From the NCBI RefSeq assembly GCF_020037125.1, contig NZ_JAIQDG010000045.1, positions 26,275-90,274 on the forward strand: a DNA stretch of 64,000 nucleotides. The letters are read 5' to 3'. Below are positions 8,779-16,955 of this stretch, piece by piece (position 1 is the stretch's first letter; the number at the start of each line of letters is the position of its first letter). The position numbers and the translations under genes were made by a program. Below the pieces are notes generated by a model. The model did no database searches, was not told the origin of the DNA, and saw only the letters and a list, made by a program, of their open reading frames with translations. This DNA comes from Myxococcus sp. RHSTA-1-4. Lineage in GTDB: Bacteria > Myxococcota > Myxococcia > Myxococcales > Myxococcaceae.

Positions 8779-11373
8779 TTAGGGCAGGAGCTCGACGTAC
8801 CCGTCCGTTCCATGCACGCGGATCCGCTGCCCATCCCGGATCAGCCGGGTGGCGTGCTCCACCCCCACGACTGCCGGCAAGCCGTACTCCCGTGCGATGA
8901 CCGCGCCATGGGTCATCAGGCCCCCCACCTCCGTCACGAGGCCCTTGATCGCGACGAACAGGGGCGTCCAGCTGGGGTCCGTGTAGGCGGTGACCAGGAT
9001 GTCGCCCGCTTCGAGTTCGGCCTCCGCCATGTCCAGGATGACGCGGGCCCGTCCCTCGACGGTCCCGGCGGAAACCGGTAGGCCGACCAGCGCGCCGGCC
9101 GGCGAATCGTCGCGTCGGTACGCCCCAGCGATGACCTCGCCATCCGACGTGAGCACCCGGGGCGGCGTGAGCGCTTGATACGACCTGAACGCGTCCTTGC
9201 GCTGGCGGATGAGCGGGTCATCCACCTGGTTCGTGCGCACGACGTCGTGGAGCTCCTGGAACGTGAGATAGAAGATGTCTTCCTTCTCACGAAGCACGTG
9301 GGCCTGCACGAGGCGCTCGGCTTCTTCCAACAAGGCCTGCTTGTAAACGAAGTAGCGGCTGACCATGCCGTACTTCGGATACTCCCGGTACCCGATGAAG
9401 GTCCGGACCCGGTCGATCCTCCGCCTGGCCTCTTCGGCCTTCCGCTCCCCGTCCGGCAAGGCCCGCAAGCGCTCCAGCAGCGCCTGTTCCTTCTTCCGGG
9501 CCTCCTGCCGCCCTTGCTCGAAGCGCCGCTCGCCGGCGCCCGGCTCGAAGTTCTTGATGTTGCCGAGGAGCATGGGCACGAGCGTGGTGGGGCGTTCGCT
9601 CCAGCGCGGCTTCGTGATGTCGATCTCGCCGACGCAGCGCATGCCGTACTTGTCGAGCCAGGCCCGGATGGCGTCTCGCGCTTCCCGCCCGCCCGCGAGC
9701 CTGGCCAGCTCGTCCAGGAAGCCCTCGTCCTCGACGTGCTGCAGAAAAGCCACCACGTCCGGATGCGGGCGGATCACGTCCGCGACGTCCAGGAGCGCCA
9801 GCCCCATCTCCGACGTGACGTTGTGGGGGACGGACTGCGTGAGCGTGTCGGCCGCGTTCTTCTCGCCCAGCCACGCCCGCAGCTGCTCGTTGAGCCACCA
9901 GGTGGCCTCCACCGCCGCCATGATCACCTGAAGGCTCCGCGGATCGAACAAGCTCCGCTTCAGCTCCTGGATGTCCGCCAGGATGAAGTCGAGCAGCGCC
10001 GACCCGGACTTCGTCCGGATGTCGCGCTTCAAGGCGGCGATGGAGGCCTGGCTGCGCCCGATCAGCTCGGCGACGATGGCCGGATCGGTCTCGATCGGAG
10101 CTGGCGGGCCGCCAGCCGGCGCCCCGCCGGGCCCCTCGTCCGGGAGCGACCGGATGAAGTCGCCGCGTTCGAGGAGGGTCTGCAGCGCGTCCCTGATCAG
10201 CGGATCGGATTTCCCCAGGACCTCCAGGAGGCCTGCGCGGCTCGCTGGCGAAGCCAGGCCCCGGGTGACGTCGACGAACATCCTCCCGCCGGCCTCGTAC
10301 ATGGGCCGGCCGGCCGTCAGCTGGAACAGGGAGAGCCCCAGGGGCTTCATGGGGTCGGTCATCATCTGCTGATGACCGACGGAGACGTAGACGTGGTTCT
10401 CTCGGTCGCCGGCCGCGGGGATGGGGAACAGCGTGGTGATCGGCCGGCTCTGGACGATCTGGAAGCCATCGTCGACCAGGCACCATTCGATGTCCTGGGG
10501 GCGGCCGAAGTGCGCTTCGATCCGCCGGCCCAACTGTGCGAGCCGCACGACCTGCGCATCCGTCAGCGCTGGCTGCTCCTGCCGCTCCGGCTCGATCGCC
10601 TGTTCCTGCGTCCCGCCTGCCGGCGAGGCGTGGATGGCAAGCTGCTTGGTGGCGACTGCCTTGGCGACGACCTCGCCGTCCCGTACCTTGTAGACGTCCG
10701 CGTTCACCCGGCCGGAGACCAGGGCCTCGCCGAGGCCGAAGCTGGCCTCCACGGAGGCGACCTTCCGGTTGGAGGTGACGGGGTCGGCCGTGAACAGGAT
10801 GCCGGCCGCCTGCGGGAAGACCATCTGCTGCACGACCACTGCCATGTGGACCTTCCGGTGGCCGAAGCCGTTCCGCAGGCGGTAGGCCACGGCCCGCTCG
10901 GTGAAGAGCGAGGCCCAGCACCGGCTGACGTGCTGGAGGATCGCCGCCGGCCCCACGACGTTCAGGTACGTGTCCTGCTGGCCCGCGAAGGAGGCCGTCG
11001 GTAAGTCCTCCGCCGTCGCGCTGGAGCGGACGGCGTAGGCGGCTTGCTCGCCGAGCCGGGCGAGCGCGCGGGTGATCGCCGCCGCCAGATCGTCGGGGAT
11101 GGCAATCCCTTCGAGGGTCCGGCGGATCTCCGCGCTGAGCACGCGGATCGCCTCCCGGTCGTCCGGCTTCAGGCGCGACAGCCGATCGAGCCGATCGTCC
11201 ATCGACGGTGCTTCCGCCATGAGCCGCTGGAAGGCGTCCGTCGTCACGCAAAAGCCAGCCGGCACGCGGATGCCTTCGATTCGCGAAAGCTCCCCCAGGT
11301 GCGCGCCCTTGCCGCCAACGACCGCGACCTGCGTCTGGTCAATCTCCTGGAAACCCAACACGTAGCAGCCCAT
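8779..11373 (-). CDS. rph: Rifampicin phosphotransferase
   Basis: An 864-residue PEP-synthase-like enzyme that matches rifampicin phosphotransferase (RPH) in length and layout. RPH inactivates rifamycins by transferring the beta-phosphate of ATP to the ansa bridge. In order: an ATP-grasp domain with VGGKGAHLGELSR, AVRSSATAEDLPTASFAGQQ and DIEWCLVDDGFQIVQSRPI; a central rifamycin-binding-type region (VGHQQMMTDPMKPLGLSLF); and the C-terminal swivelling domain with LMTHGAVIAREYG, where the phosphocarrier His is about residue 822. The start at 11373 (MGCYVLGFQEI) has GAGAGGGGGTGAGCG just upstream. PEP synthase is the main alternative, but the RPH-specific central region argues against it. Confidence 0.92.
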   Translation of the reverse strand: MGCYVLGFQEIDQTQVAVVGGKGAHLGELSRIEGIRVPAGFCVTTDAFQRLMAEAPSMDDRLDRLSRLKPDDREAIRVLSAEIRRTLEGIAIPDDLAAAITRALARLGEQAAYAVRSSATAEDLPTASFAGQQDTYLNVVGPAAILQHVSRCWASLFTERAVAYRLRNGFGHRKVHMAVVVQQMVFPQAAGILFTADPVTSNRKVASVEASFGLGEALVSGRVNADVYKVRDGEVVAKAVATKQLAIHASPAGGTQEQAIEPERQEQPALTDAQVVRLAQLGRRIEAHFGRPQDIEWCLVDDGFQIVQSRPITTLFPIPAAGDRENHVYVSVGHQQMMTDPMKPLGLSLFQLTAGRPMYEAGGRMFVDVTRGLASPASRAGLLEVLGKSDPLIRDALQTLLERGDFIRSLPDEGPGGAPAGGPPAPIETDPAIVAELIGRSQASIAALKRDIRTKSGSALLDFILADIQELKRSLFDPRSLQVIMAAVEATWWLNEQLRAWLGEKNAADTLTQSVPHNVTSEMGLALLDVADVIRPHPDVVAFLQHVEDEGFLDELARLAGGREARDAIRAWLDKYGMRCVGEIDITKPRWSERPTTLVPMLLGNIKNFEPGAGERRFEQGRQEARKKEQALLERLRALPDGERKAEEARRRIDRVRTFIGYREYPKYGMVSRYFVYKQALLEEAERLVQAHVLREKEDIFYLTFQELHDVVRTNQVDDPLIRQRKDAFRSYQALTPPRVLTSDGEVIAGAYRRDDSPAGALVGLPVSAGTVEGRARVILDMAEAELEAGDILVTAYTDPSWTPLFVAIKGLVTEVGGLMTHGAVIAREYGLPAVVGVEHATRLIRDGQRIRVHGTDGYVELLP

Positions 11374-11803
11374 CCGCTCACCCCCTCTCGCGAAAGGGCG
11401 CCACTGTATTCCTGACTGTGGAAGAAGTGCACCGACTCTTGCGGAGTACGTACGCTGCATGCCCGGCCTCGTGAAGTCGAGAATCGTGAGCGGTCGTTTC
11501 GCCGCGTTCGACGCCATGTGGCAGGAGCGGAGGCTGCTTCGAGGGCTCGACGTCGATGCCGCCCGAGTCCTCATCCAGGGCCAACTCCACGCGCGTGTCG
11601 GGCGCGCCGCGTGAGCAGGATGGGCGCCACACCCAGTACAACCCGGGACGAGAAGGGCTTGCGGTCTGGCTCTGTGGGGCGCCGGGAGCGTGCAGCGGCG
11701 GGGAGGTCTCGTGGGCCTGCCGTGGGAGACAGGAGCGTCCGGAACACCGAGCGCCCCACTGTCAATCGGCCGTGGGGCGCTCGTGCGCGGGTTGCCGCGT
11801 GGG
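11374..11803. other. Intergenic stretch without a clear gene
   Basis: About 430 bases between the rph start and the end of the RidA-like gene. It carries the promoter region of rph. A 51-codon frame on the plus strand at 11459-11614 (MPGLVKSRIVSGRFAAFDAM...) has no ribosome binding site. I see no convincing gene, and some of this may be decayed coding sequence. Confidence 0.5.
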
Positions 11804-12214
11804 TCAGGCCACTACCGCGGTGGCTTCGATCTCGACGAGGACGCCCGGCTCGAAGAGCACGGAGACCCCGATCAGCGATGCCGGCGCCGGCACGATCTTC
11901 AGCTCCTCGGCGACCTGTTCGATGCCGGCAAGGAAGTCGGATATCATCTCGCGCTTCCAGTCGACCACGTAGAACGTCAGCCGGACGACGTCGCTGAACG
12001 TCGCCCCGGCGGCCGCAAGGGCGATGGCGACGTTGCGGTAGGCCTGCGCCACCTGTCCAGCCAGATCACCCCGCGCGACGAGCTGGCCATTCGCGTCGTA
12101 CGCGACCTGCCCTGCGATGTGCACCTGCCGGGTGCCGGTGGCGATCGCCACCTGTCGGTATCGGTACGCGTCGGTCTTCGGGATTCCGTCGGGGTTGAGC
12201 AGGGTTACGGGCAT
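11804..12214 (-). CDS. RidA (YjgF/UK114) family protein
   Basis: A 136-residue protein starting at ATG 12214 (MPVTLLNPDGIPKTDAYRY) after GGAGAG. It has the RidA landmarks VHIAGQVAYDANGQLV, QVAQAYRNVAIALAAAGA, DVVRLTFYVVD and VEIEATAVV. RidA proteins form trimers and hydrolyse reactive enamine/imine intermediates. The conserved Arg expected in the PAR(T/S) segment appears to be replaced (PASLIGVSVLF), so deaminase activity is doubtful and it may be a Rid-subfamily binding protein. It is divergent from the LysR gene at 12366, which probably regulates it. Confidence 0.88.
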   Translation of the reverse strand: MPVTLLNPDGIPKTDAYRYRQVAIATGTRQVHIAGQVAYDANGQLVARGDLAGQVAQAYRNVAIALAAAGATFSDVVRLTFYVVDWKREMISDFLAGIEQVAEELKIVPAPASLIGVSVLFEPGVLVEIEATAVVA

Positions 12215-12289
12215 GGGTGCTCTCCAGTTGTCAGTGTCGGGTGCATCGTTCCGGGGACGTCGCCGCCCCCGGATTGAGGGGTGAATGCC

Positions 12290-12308
12290 GGGCTCGTATA
12301 CCGAGCCC
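12290..12308. promoter_or_regulatory. Inverted repeat, candidate LysR operator
   Basis: GGGCTCG (12290-12296) and CGAGCCC (12302-12308) flank TATAC in the 151-base gap between the divergent ridA-like and lysR genes. The position and symmetry fit an autoregulatory site. A TACAAT at about 12348 could be the -10 element of the regulator. Confidence 0.4.
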
Positions 12309-12365
12309 ATTGACGAACGGAGTTCCCCTCTCCGGCGACGCGGGAGCTACAATCGAAAGCCATCG

Positions 12366-13271
12366 ATGAAGCGCGCCCATCTGGATGAGATCTTCGCCTT
12401 CATGTCCGTCGTGGACGCGGGCAGCTTCGTGGGCGGCGGCCGGGCCATCGGCCTGACGCGCTCATCGGCTGGCAAGGCACTGGCCCGGCTGGAATCCCGC
12501 CTCGGCGTGCGCCTGCTCAATCGCACGACGCGCCACCTGAGTCTCACCGACGAGGGCCGTGTCTTCCATGAGCATTGCCTGCAAGTCGTGGCGGCCCTGG
12601 ACGAAGCGGAAGCCAGCGTCGGGCAGCGCACGGGCACCCCCCGGGGGGTCTTGCGGCTCACCCTGCCCGACGCATTCGGCAGGCTGCATGTCCTTCCCTT
12701 GCTGCGGGACTATCTGCGCACCTGGCCCGAGGTGCAGGCGGAGGTGAGCTTCACCGACCGCGTCGCGGACATCATCGAGGAGGGTTACGACCTGGCCGTG
12801 CGCATCAATGCGTCCAGCACCGATACGCGCCTGGTTTCCCGGCTCGTGGCTCAACACCGGGCGGTCGTCTGCGCCGCGCCCTCCTACCTCGAGGCCCGCG
12901 GCAGACCCGAGACGCTGGAGGAACTCGCGACGCATGATTGTCTGATATTCAGCAGCCGGACGAGACGACAGAGCTGGCGTCTGCGCCAGAAGGGCGGCTC
13001 CTGGGTGAAGGTGGAGGGGCGAAGCCGCCTTCGTCTCGACAGTGGCGAGGCGCTCCGGGACGCGGCCGTCGCGGGACTGGGCATCGCCGCTCTTCCCGGC
13101 TTTCTGGTCGACGAAGACCTGGCGAGTGGGCGGCTCGAGGCGCTGCTGCCGTCTTGCGAGACGGAGGACGTCCGGATCATGGCAATCTACCCGAGCAAAC
13201 GTCACCTGCCGGCGAAGGTGCGGCGCTTCATCGACCTGATGGTCGAGGCCTGGGGCGCGAAGCCGCGCTAA
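12366..13271 (+). CDS. LysR family transcriptional regulator
   Basis: A 301-residue regulator. Residues 1-60 are the winged helix-turn-helix (FMSVVDAGSFVGGGRAIGLT, then SSAGKALARLESRLG and LLNRTTRHLSLTDEG), typical of the CrgA-like LysR group. Residues 90-295 form the effector-binding domain (RGVLRLTLPDAFGRLHVLP and later VAGLGIAALPGFLVDEDL). The start at 12366 gives the standard LysR N-terminus. It is divergent from the RidA-like gene. The inducer is unknown. A strong terminator follows the gene. Confidence 0.93.
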   Translation: MKRAHLDEIFAFMSVVDAGSFVGGGRAIGLTRSSAGKALARLESRLGVRLLNRTTRHLSLTDEGRVFHEHCLQVVAALDEAEASVGQRTGTPRGVLRLTLPDAFGRLHVLPLLRDYLRTWPEVQAEVSFTDRVADIIEEGYDLAVRINASSTDTRLVSRLVAQHRAVVCAAPSYLEARGRPETLEELATHDCLIFSSRTRRQSWRLRQKGGSWVKVEGRSRLRLDSGEALRDAAVAGLGIAALPGFLVDEDLASGRLEALLPSCETEDVRIMAIYPSKRHLPAKVRRFIDLMVEAWGAKPR

Positions 13272-13328
13272 TGCCACTTGTCGCCGACACGTCACGCCCC
13301 CTGCTGAATCCACTGAGAAGAGAGAGAG

Positions 13329-13360
13329 CCCCGTGGCGCCAGCAAGGTGCCACGGGGTTT
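13329..13360. terminator. Rho-independent terminator
   Basis: CCCCGTGGCGCC (13329-13340) pairs with GGTGCCACGGGG (13346-13357) through 12 positions with one G-U wobble. The loop is AGCAA and a short T-run follows. It lies between the convergent lysR and GMC oxidoreductase genes and can serve both. Confidence 0.75.
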
Positions 13361-13455
13361 CGGCCGGGTGCCTCCACGCCCTTCACCAGCCGCTTGTAGG
13401 AAGCCCACCCGTTTCTCGCTCATGCTCGGAAGAGCGGCCCAACCGAGCCCCGCTG

Positions 13456-15129
13456 TCAGTCGATCTCGAGGAGCAGCCTGCCAGCGCGATCGCCGACCAT
13501 CATGGACGCCGCATTGGTGTTCCCCGAGGGGACGGTGGGCATGATGGCGGCGCTCGCCAGCCGCAGCCCCTGCACACCCTTGACCCGGAGCAGGGGATCC
13601 ACCACCGCCAGGTCGTCCGAGCCCATCCGGCACGTCCCCACTGAATGGAAGTCGCTCTCGGAGAACTTCCGGCTCGCCTCCTGGAGCTGCGCATCCGTGG
13701 AAACGTCTGGCCCTGGCGTGTGCTCCACGTCCTCCAGCCAGTCGCGCAGCCCGGGCGCTCCGAGCAGCTGCCGGATGGCCTTGTAACCCTCGAGCTGGTT
13801 GGCCATGTCCTCGGGCGTGCCCAGGAAGTTCGGATCAATGAGCGGGGCGTCTTTGAAGTCCGCCGAGCGCAGCTTCACGCTCCCTCGGCTTGTCGGGTGC
13901 AGGTTGATGAGCCCCAACGCCACCGCTTCGGAGGGGTAGGAAGCCCAGCCATACCGCATGTAATACGCCTGGACCTGGAACTTCGGCATACCTGGGCGTG
14001 GGCCTGCCCCGAAGAAGACGCTCACGTCCATGGTGGTGATATGCGATGCCGGCTCCGGCTGCCGCAGCTTCCTCACCGCCACCGAGACGAGGTGGTCGTG
14101 CAGGTTCTTGCCCACGCCCGGCACCGCCGCCACCACCGGGATGCCATGGGGCGACAGCTCCGCCGGATCGCCAATCCCCGAGAGCATCAGCAACTGCGGC
14201 GTCTGAATGGTGCCCGCGCAGACGATGACCTCGCGCGAAGCCTTCAGCGTCTGCTCCACTCCATCCTGGTCCAGGACCACCCCATCGGCCTTGTTGCCGC
14301 GCAAGGCGATGCGCTTCACGTGGGCCCCCATGAGAATGCTCAGCCGGGGGTTGTCGGCACTCGGCGCCAGGAGGGAGGAGAAGGCATCCAGGCGCCGGCC
14401 GTCCTCCGTCACGTTCAACTGGGTGTAACCCACGCCGAGTTGCTGCTCGCCGTTGTAGTCCGGGTTGACCGGATGGCCAAGGTTCGCGAACGCCTGGACC
14501 ATGGCCTGGGATAGCGCACTACGGGCCGTCAGCGCCGAGGTCGGCTGGAGCGCTGCACGCACCCGCTGGAAGGAGGGCTGCACACCCTCGAAGTCCCAGC
14601 CAGGGCACCCCGCGGCGGCCCAGCCGTCGAAGTCGCCCTTGTTGCCATGCACCCAGACCATGCCGTTGATGGAGCTGGTTCCGCCCACCATCTTGCCGCA
14701 GGAGTAGGACTGCGGCCTGTCCATCAGCTCTCGCTGGGGCACGGACTTGTAGCCCCAATCCGCCTCGGAGCCGGGCTGCGTCAGCTTCCAGGCCTGGGTG
14801 AAGTCGCGGACCTCCTCGCGGTCGTTCGAGCCTCCCGCCTCGATCAGCAGGATGCGTGCCTTGGAGCTCGTCAGCAGCCTGGCGGCGAGCGTGCATCCCG
14901 CCGAGCCCGCCCCCACGATGATGTAGTCATATTCCGAGGTGGGCTCCGAGCAGCTGAAGAGCGTCTGGCTTCCCACTGTCGTGGCCGTCAGGCCGAGCAG
15001 GGTCAGGAAACCACGGCGGGAGATCCTCCCGGCCTGAAGCTGTTGGATGAGCTGCTCCTTGCTGGACCTTGGGGAGGAGGTCTTCTTCGTCATACGGCCA
15101 GACTCGCTGTGAAGGGGGACCAGGAACAT
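13456..15129 (-). CDS. Tat-exported GMC family oxidoreductase
   Basis: About 557 residues. A twin-arginine signal (ISRRGFLTLLGL, near residue 36) ends with a Cys (LFSCSEP), suggesting export as a folded flavoprotein and perhaps lipidation. The FAD-binding motif YDYIIVGAGSAGCTLA follows at 67-82. GMC signatures include CGKMVGGTSSINGMVWVHGN and the late segment SDFHSVGTCRMG with the catalytic His. Family members oxidise alcohols, sugars or sterols. The substrate here is unknown. ATG 15129 has GGGAGGGGAGG upstream; ATG 15093 (MTKKTSSPRS) is a plausible alternative with a weaker site. Confidence 0.9.
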   Translation of the reverse strand: MFLVPLHSESGRMTKKTSSPRSSKEQLIQQLQAGRISRRGFLTLLGLTATTVGSQTLFSCSEPTSEYDYIIVGAGSAGCTLAARLLTSSKARILLIEAGGSNDREEVRDFTQAWKLTQPGSEADWGYKSVPQRELMDRPQSYSCGKMVGGTSSINGMVWVHGNKGDFDGWAAAGCPGWDFEGVQPSFQRVRAALQPTSALTARSALSQAMVQAFANLGHPVNPDYNGEQQLGVGYTQLNVTEDGRRLDAFSSLLAPSADNPRLSILMGAHVKRIALRGNKADGVVLDQDGVEQTLKASREVIVCAGTIQTPQLLMLSGIGDPAELSPHGIPVVAAVPGVGKNLHDHLVSVAVRKLRQPEPASHITTMDVSVFFGAGPRPGMPKFQVQAYYMRYGWASYPSEAVALGLINLHPTSRGSVKLRSADFKDAPLIDPNFLGTPEDMANQLEGYKAIRQLLGAPGLRDWLEDVEHTPGPDVSTDAQLQEASRKFSESDFHSVGTCRMGSDDLAVVDPLLRVKGVQGLRLASAAIMPTVPSGNTNAASMMVGDRAGRLLLEID

Positions 15130-15351
15130 ACCTCCCCTCCCTGCCGCGGAGCAGCGCAGCGCCTCGTGGGCCGGTATCAGCCCTCCTCATTCTCCCAATG
15201 GAGCCCGGGTCAAGTCGGAGCAGACGGTGCTGTACGAGCAGTGCGGCTCTCCCGCACTTTGCGTGGTGTGCTGCGCGGGTTGGAATCCGCACTGAAGGTG
15301 TCTGAAACCTCGGCTTCCCGGAGAGAACGGTTCGAACCCAGTCGCGGCGTC

Positions 15352-15468
15352 CGCGCCTTCTTCCGTTCCGCCTTCGGCTCTGCACCCGCTGCGGGGAGCA
15401 CCAGCCCGCCCCCTCGTAGGAGGCCCCCTTTCTCTTATCGGCATTCCACCGTTGAGCTAGAAGGCGCG
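15352..15468. promoter_or_regulatory. Structured leader with sequestered ribosome binding site
   Basis: CGCGCCTTCT at 15352-15361 is the exact reverse complement of AGAAGGCGCG at 15459-15468. The 3' arm contains AGAAGG, the ribosome binding site of the lipoprotein starting at 15470. A smaller hairpin (15381-15400) lies inside. Pairing of the outer arms would block translation. On the minus strand part of it resembles a tRNA 5' half (TAGCTCAACGGTGGAA), but no full cloverleaf can be drawn. Confidence 0.35.
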
Positions 15469-15469
15469 C

Positions 15470-16552
15470 ATGGTCCGCTCGCCTCTCCTCGTCCTGGCTC
15501 TCTCGGCAACGGTCGCGGTCGCCACCTCCTGCTCCTCGTCGGGGCCGGTATCGGACATCCCGAGCGTCCTGCGCTTCGACGCGACCCCCGCGGCCATCGC
15601 CCAGGGCGGGTCCGCCGAGCTGTCCTGGGAGGTCACCGGCGCGCAGAACGTTTCCATCGATCACGGCGTGGGTGAGGTGAGCGGAAGCTCGGTGCAGGTC
15701 AGCCCGACAGCGACGACGACGTACACGCTCACGGCGACCAACGAACACGGCAGCACCACCGCGAATACCACGGTCACGGTGAGCACGTCCGGTGGGACGA
15801 ATCTCTCCGGGAGCCTCACGACGCGCACGCTGACGCTCGCGGGCTCGCCGTACCAGGTGACCGGGGATCTGACGGTGCCGGCGGGGAACCGGCTCACCCT
15901 CGAGCCCGGCGTCCGCCTGGTCTTCATGGGGCACTTCAAGCTCGCCGTGTTTGGGCGGATCACCGCGCGGGGCACCGCCGCGAGCCCCATCGTCTTCACC
16001 GCCGCCAATCCCACCACCGGCTGGGCCGGACTGCGGCTGGCGGCGACGTCGGATGCCGGTTCGGACATCCTCGAACACTGCATCTTCGAGTACGGCAACA
16101 AGGTCGGCGGTCAGGACGGCGCGGGCGCAGAGGGCTCTTACTCCGAGGTCGCCGGTGGCGCGCTCTGGATTGGCTCGCGTGCGAACGTGAACGTGAACCA
16201 CAACGAGTTCCGCTTCAACAAGGCGCCCGCGTTCGGCGGCGCGCTGATGCTGATCTCGCCGACCAGCTCGGGTGTCGCCACCGGGAACAACTTCCACGAC
16301 AACGAGTGCACCGGTCCGCGAACCCAGTTCCAGGGCGTGGGCGGGGCGGTCAACACGGCGCACCTCTCGGCCAGCACCCACTGGACGTTCCGCGACGGCG
16401 AGTTCCGCAACAACAAGGCACCGGAGGGCGGGGCGCTCTACTTCTTCGACAGCAGCGTGACGCTCGAAGGCATCGCGATGTCGGGCAACACCCCGCAGAA
16501 CTGGGCGACGCCGGAGCCGCACCGGCTGACGATCCTCAACACGCCGAGGTAG
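15470..16552 (+). CDS. Lipoprotein with Ig-like and beta-helix domains
   Basis: A 360-residue protein. A lipoprotein signal ends in ATSCSSSGP. Residues about 30-105 form an Ig-like domain (SAELSWEVTGAQNVSIDHG, TTTYTLTATNEHGSTT). Residues about 115-350 form a right-handed parallel beta-helix (LTLEPGVRLVFMGHFKLAV, then repeated NNFHDNE, FRFNKAPAFGGAL and FRNNKAPEGGALYFF). Beta-helix lipoproteins often bind or cleave polysaccharide. No catalytic set is evident. It starts immediately after the structured leader. Confidence 0.85.
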   Translation: MVRSPLLVLALSATVAVATSCSSSGPVSDIPSVLRFDATPAAIAQGGSAELSWEVTGAQNVSIDHGVGEVSGSSVQVSPTATTTYTLTATNEHGSTTANTTVTVSTSGGTNLSGSLTTRTLTLAGSPYQVTGDLTVPAGNRLTLEPGVRLVFMGHFKLAVFGRITARGTAASPIVFTAANPTTGWAGLRLAATSDAGSDILEHCIFEYGNKVGGQDGAGAEGSYSEVAGGALWIGSRANVNVNHNEFRFNKAPAFGGALMLISPTSSGVATGNNFHDNECTGPRTQFQGVGGAVNTAHLSASTHWTFRDGEFRNNKAPEGGALYFFDSSVTLEGIAMSGNTPQNWATPEPHRLTILNTPR

Positions 16553-16955
16553 CGCTCAGCTCCTGTCCGCGAGGATGCCGGGGGCCGCGGCGTTTCACTC
16601 AGCTTCCCACGCCGAGGACCACTTTCCCTCGGACATGCCCGCCCTCGGCGTACCCAAACGCGTCAGCGAGACGGGGCTCGCTCCACAGCGCACGCAGTTC
16701 ACTCCACATGTCCGGGAGAGTACCGAACCCGATCCGGGCGCGGCTCGGCCGAAAGTACGACCGTCGCGCGAATGTCGGCCCATCCGCGGCAGCACCGGCC
16801 CGGCTCCCAGCAGGACCGGCGCCCGCCTGCCGGCGACGGGAGGAAGACCAGAGGAGCGGGCGACCGTCGCGCCGGGCTCGCGGGCCCACATGCACCTCGC
16901 CCGTGCGCGTCAGAGATTAGCGGAGGGAGAGAGCCAACGCAGAGGAGGGAAAGCC
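16553..16955. other. Gap holding a gene fragment
   Basis: About 400 bases between two plus-strand genes. It contains the minus-strand oxidoreductase remnant listed separately and the promoter and ribosome binding site of the metalloprotease. No intact gene seen. Confidence 0.5.
16599..16790 (-). pseudogene. 3' remnant of a zinc-type alcohol dehydrogenase/quinone reductase
   Basis: On the minus strand the frame ending at 16599 reads FGTLPDMWSELRALWSEP, then RLADAFGYAEGG and HVRGKVVL before the stop. The ending A-E-G-G-H-x-R-G-K-V-V-L is the hallmark C-terminus of medium-chain dehydrogenases/quinone oxidoreductases. The N-terminal catalytic and nucleotide-binding parts are missing; the upstream sequence is Arg-rich noise. 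It is therefore a fragment left by deletion or insertion. Confidence 0.5.

Noticed and set aside
9175..11004. A 609-codon plus-strand frame
   Set aside because: Antisense to rph, which matches its family over its full length.
15325..15475. tRNA gene
   Set aside because: A T-loop-like GGTTCGAACC and a D-arm-like TAGCTCAACGG are present, but in the wrong spacing and no cloverleaf can be formed.
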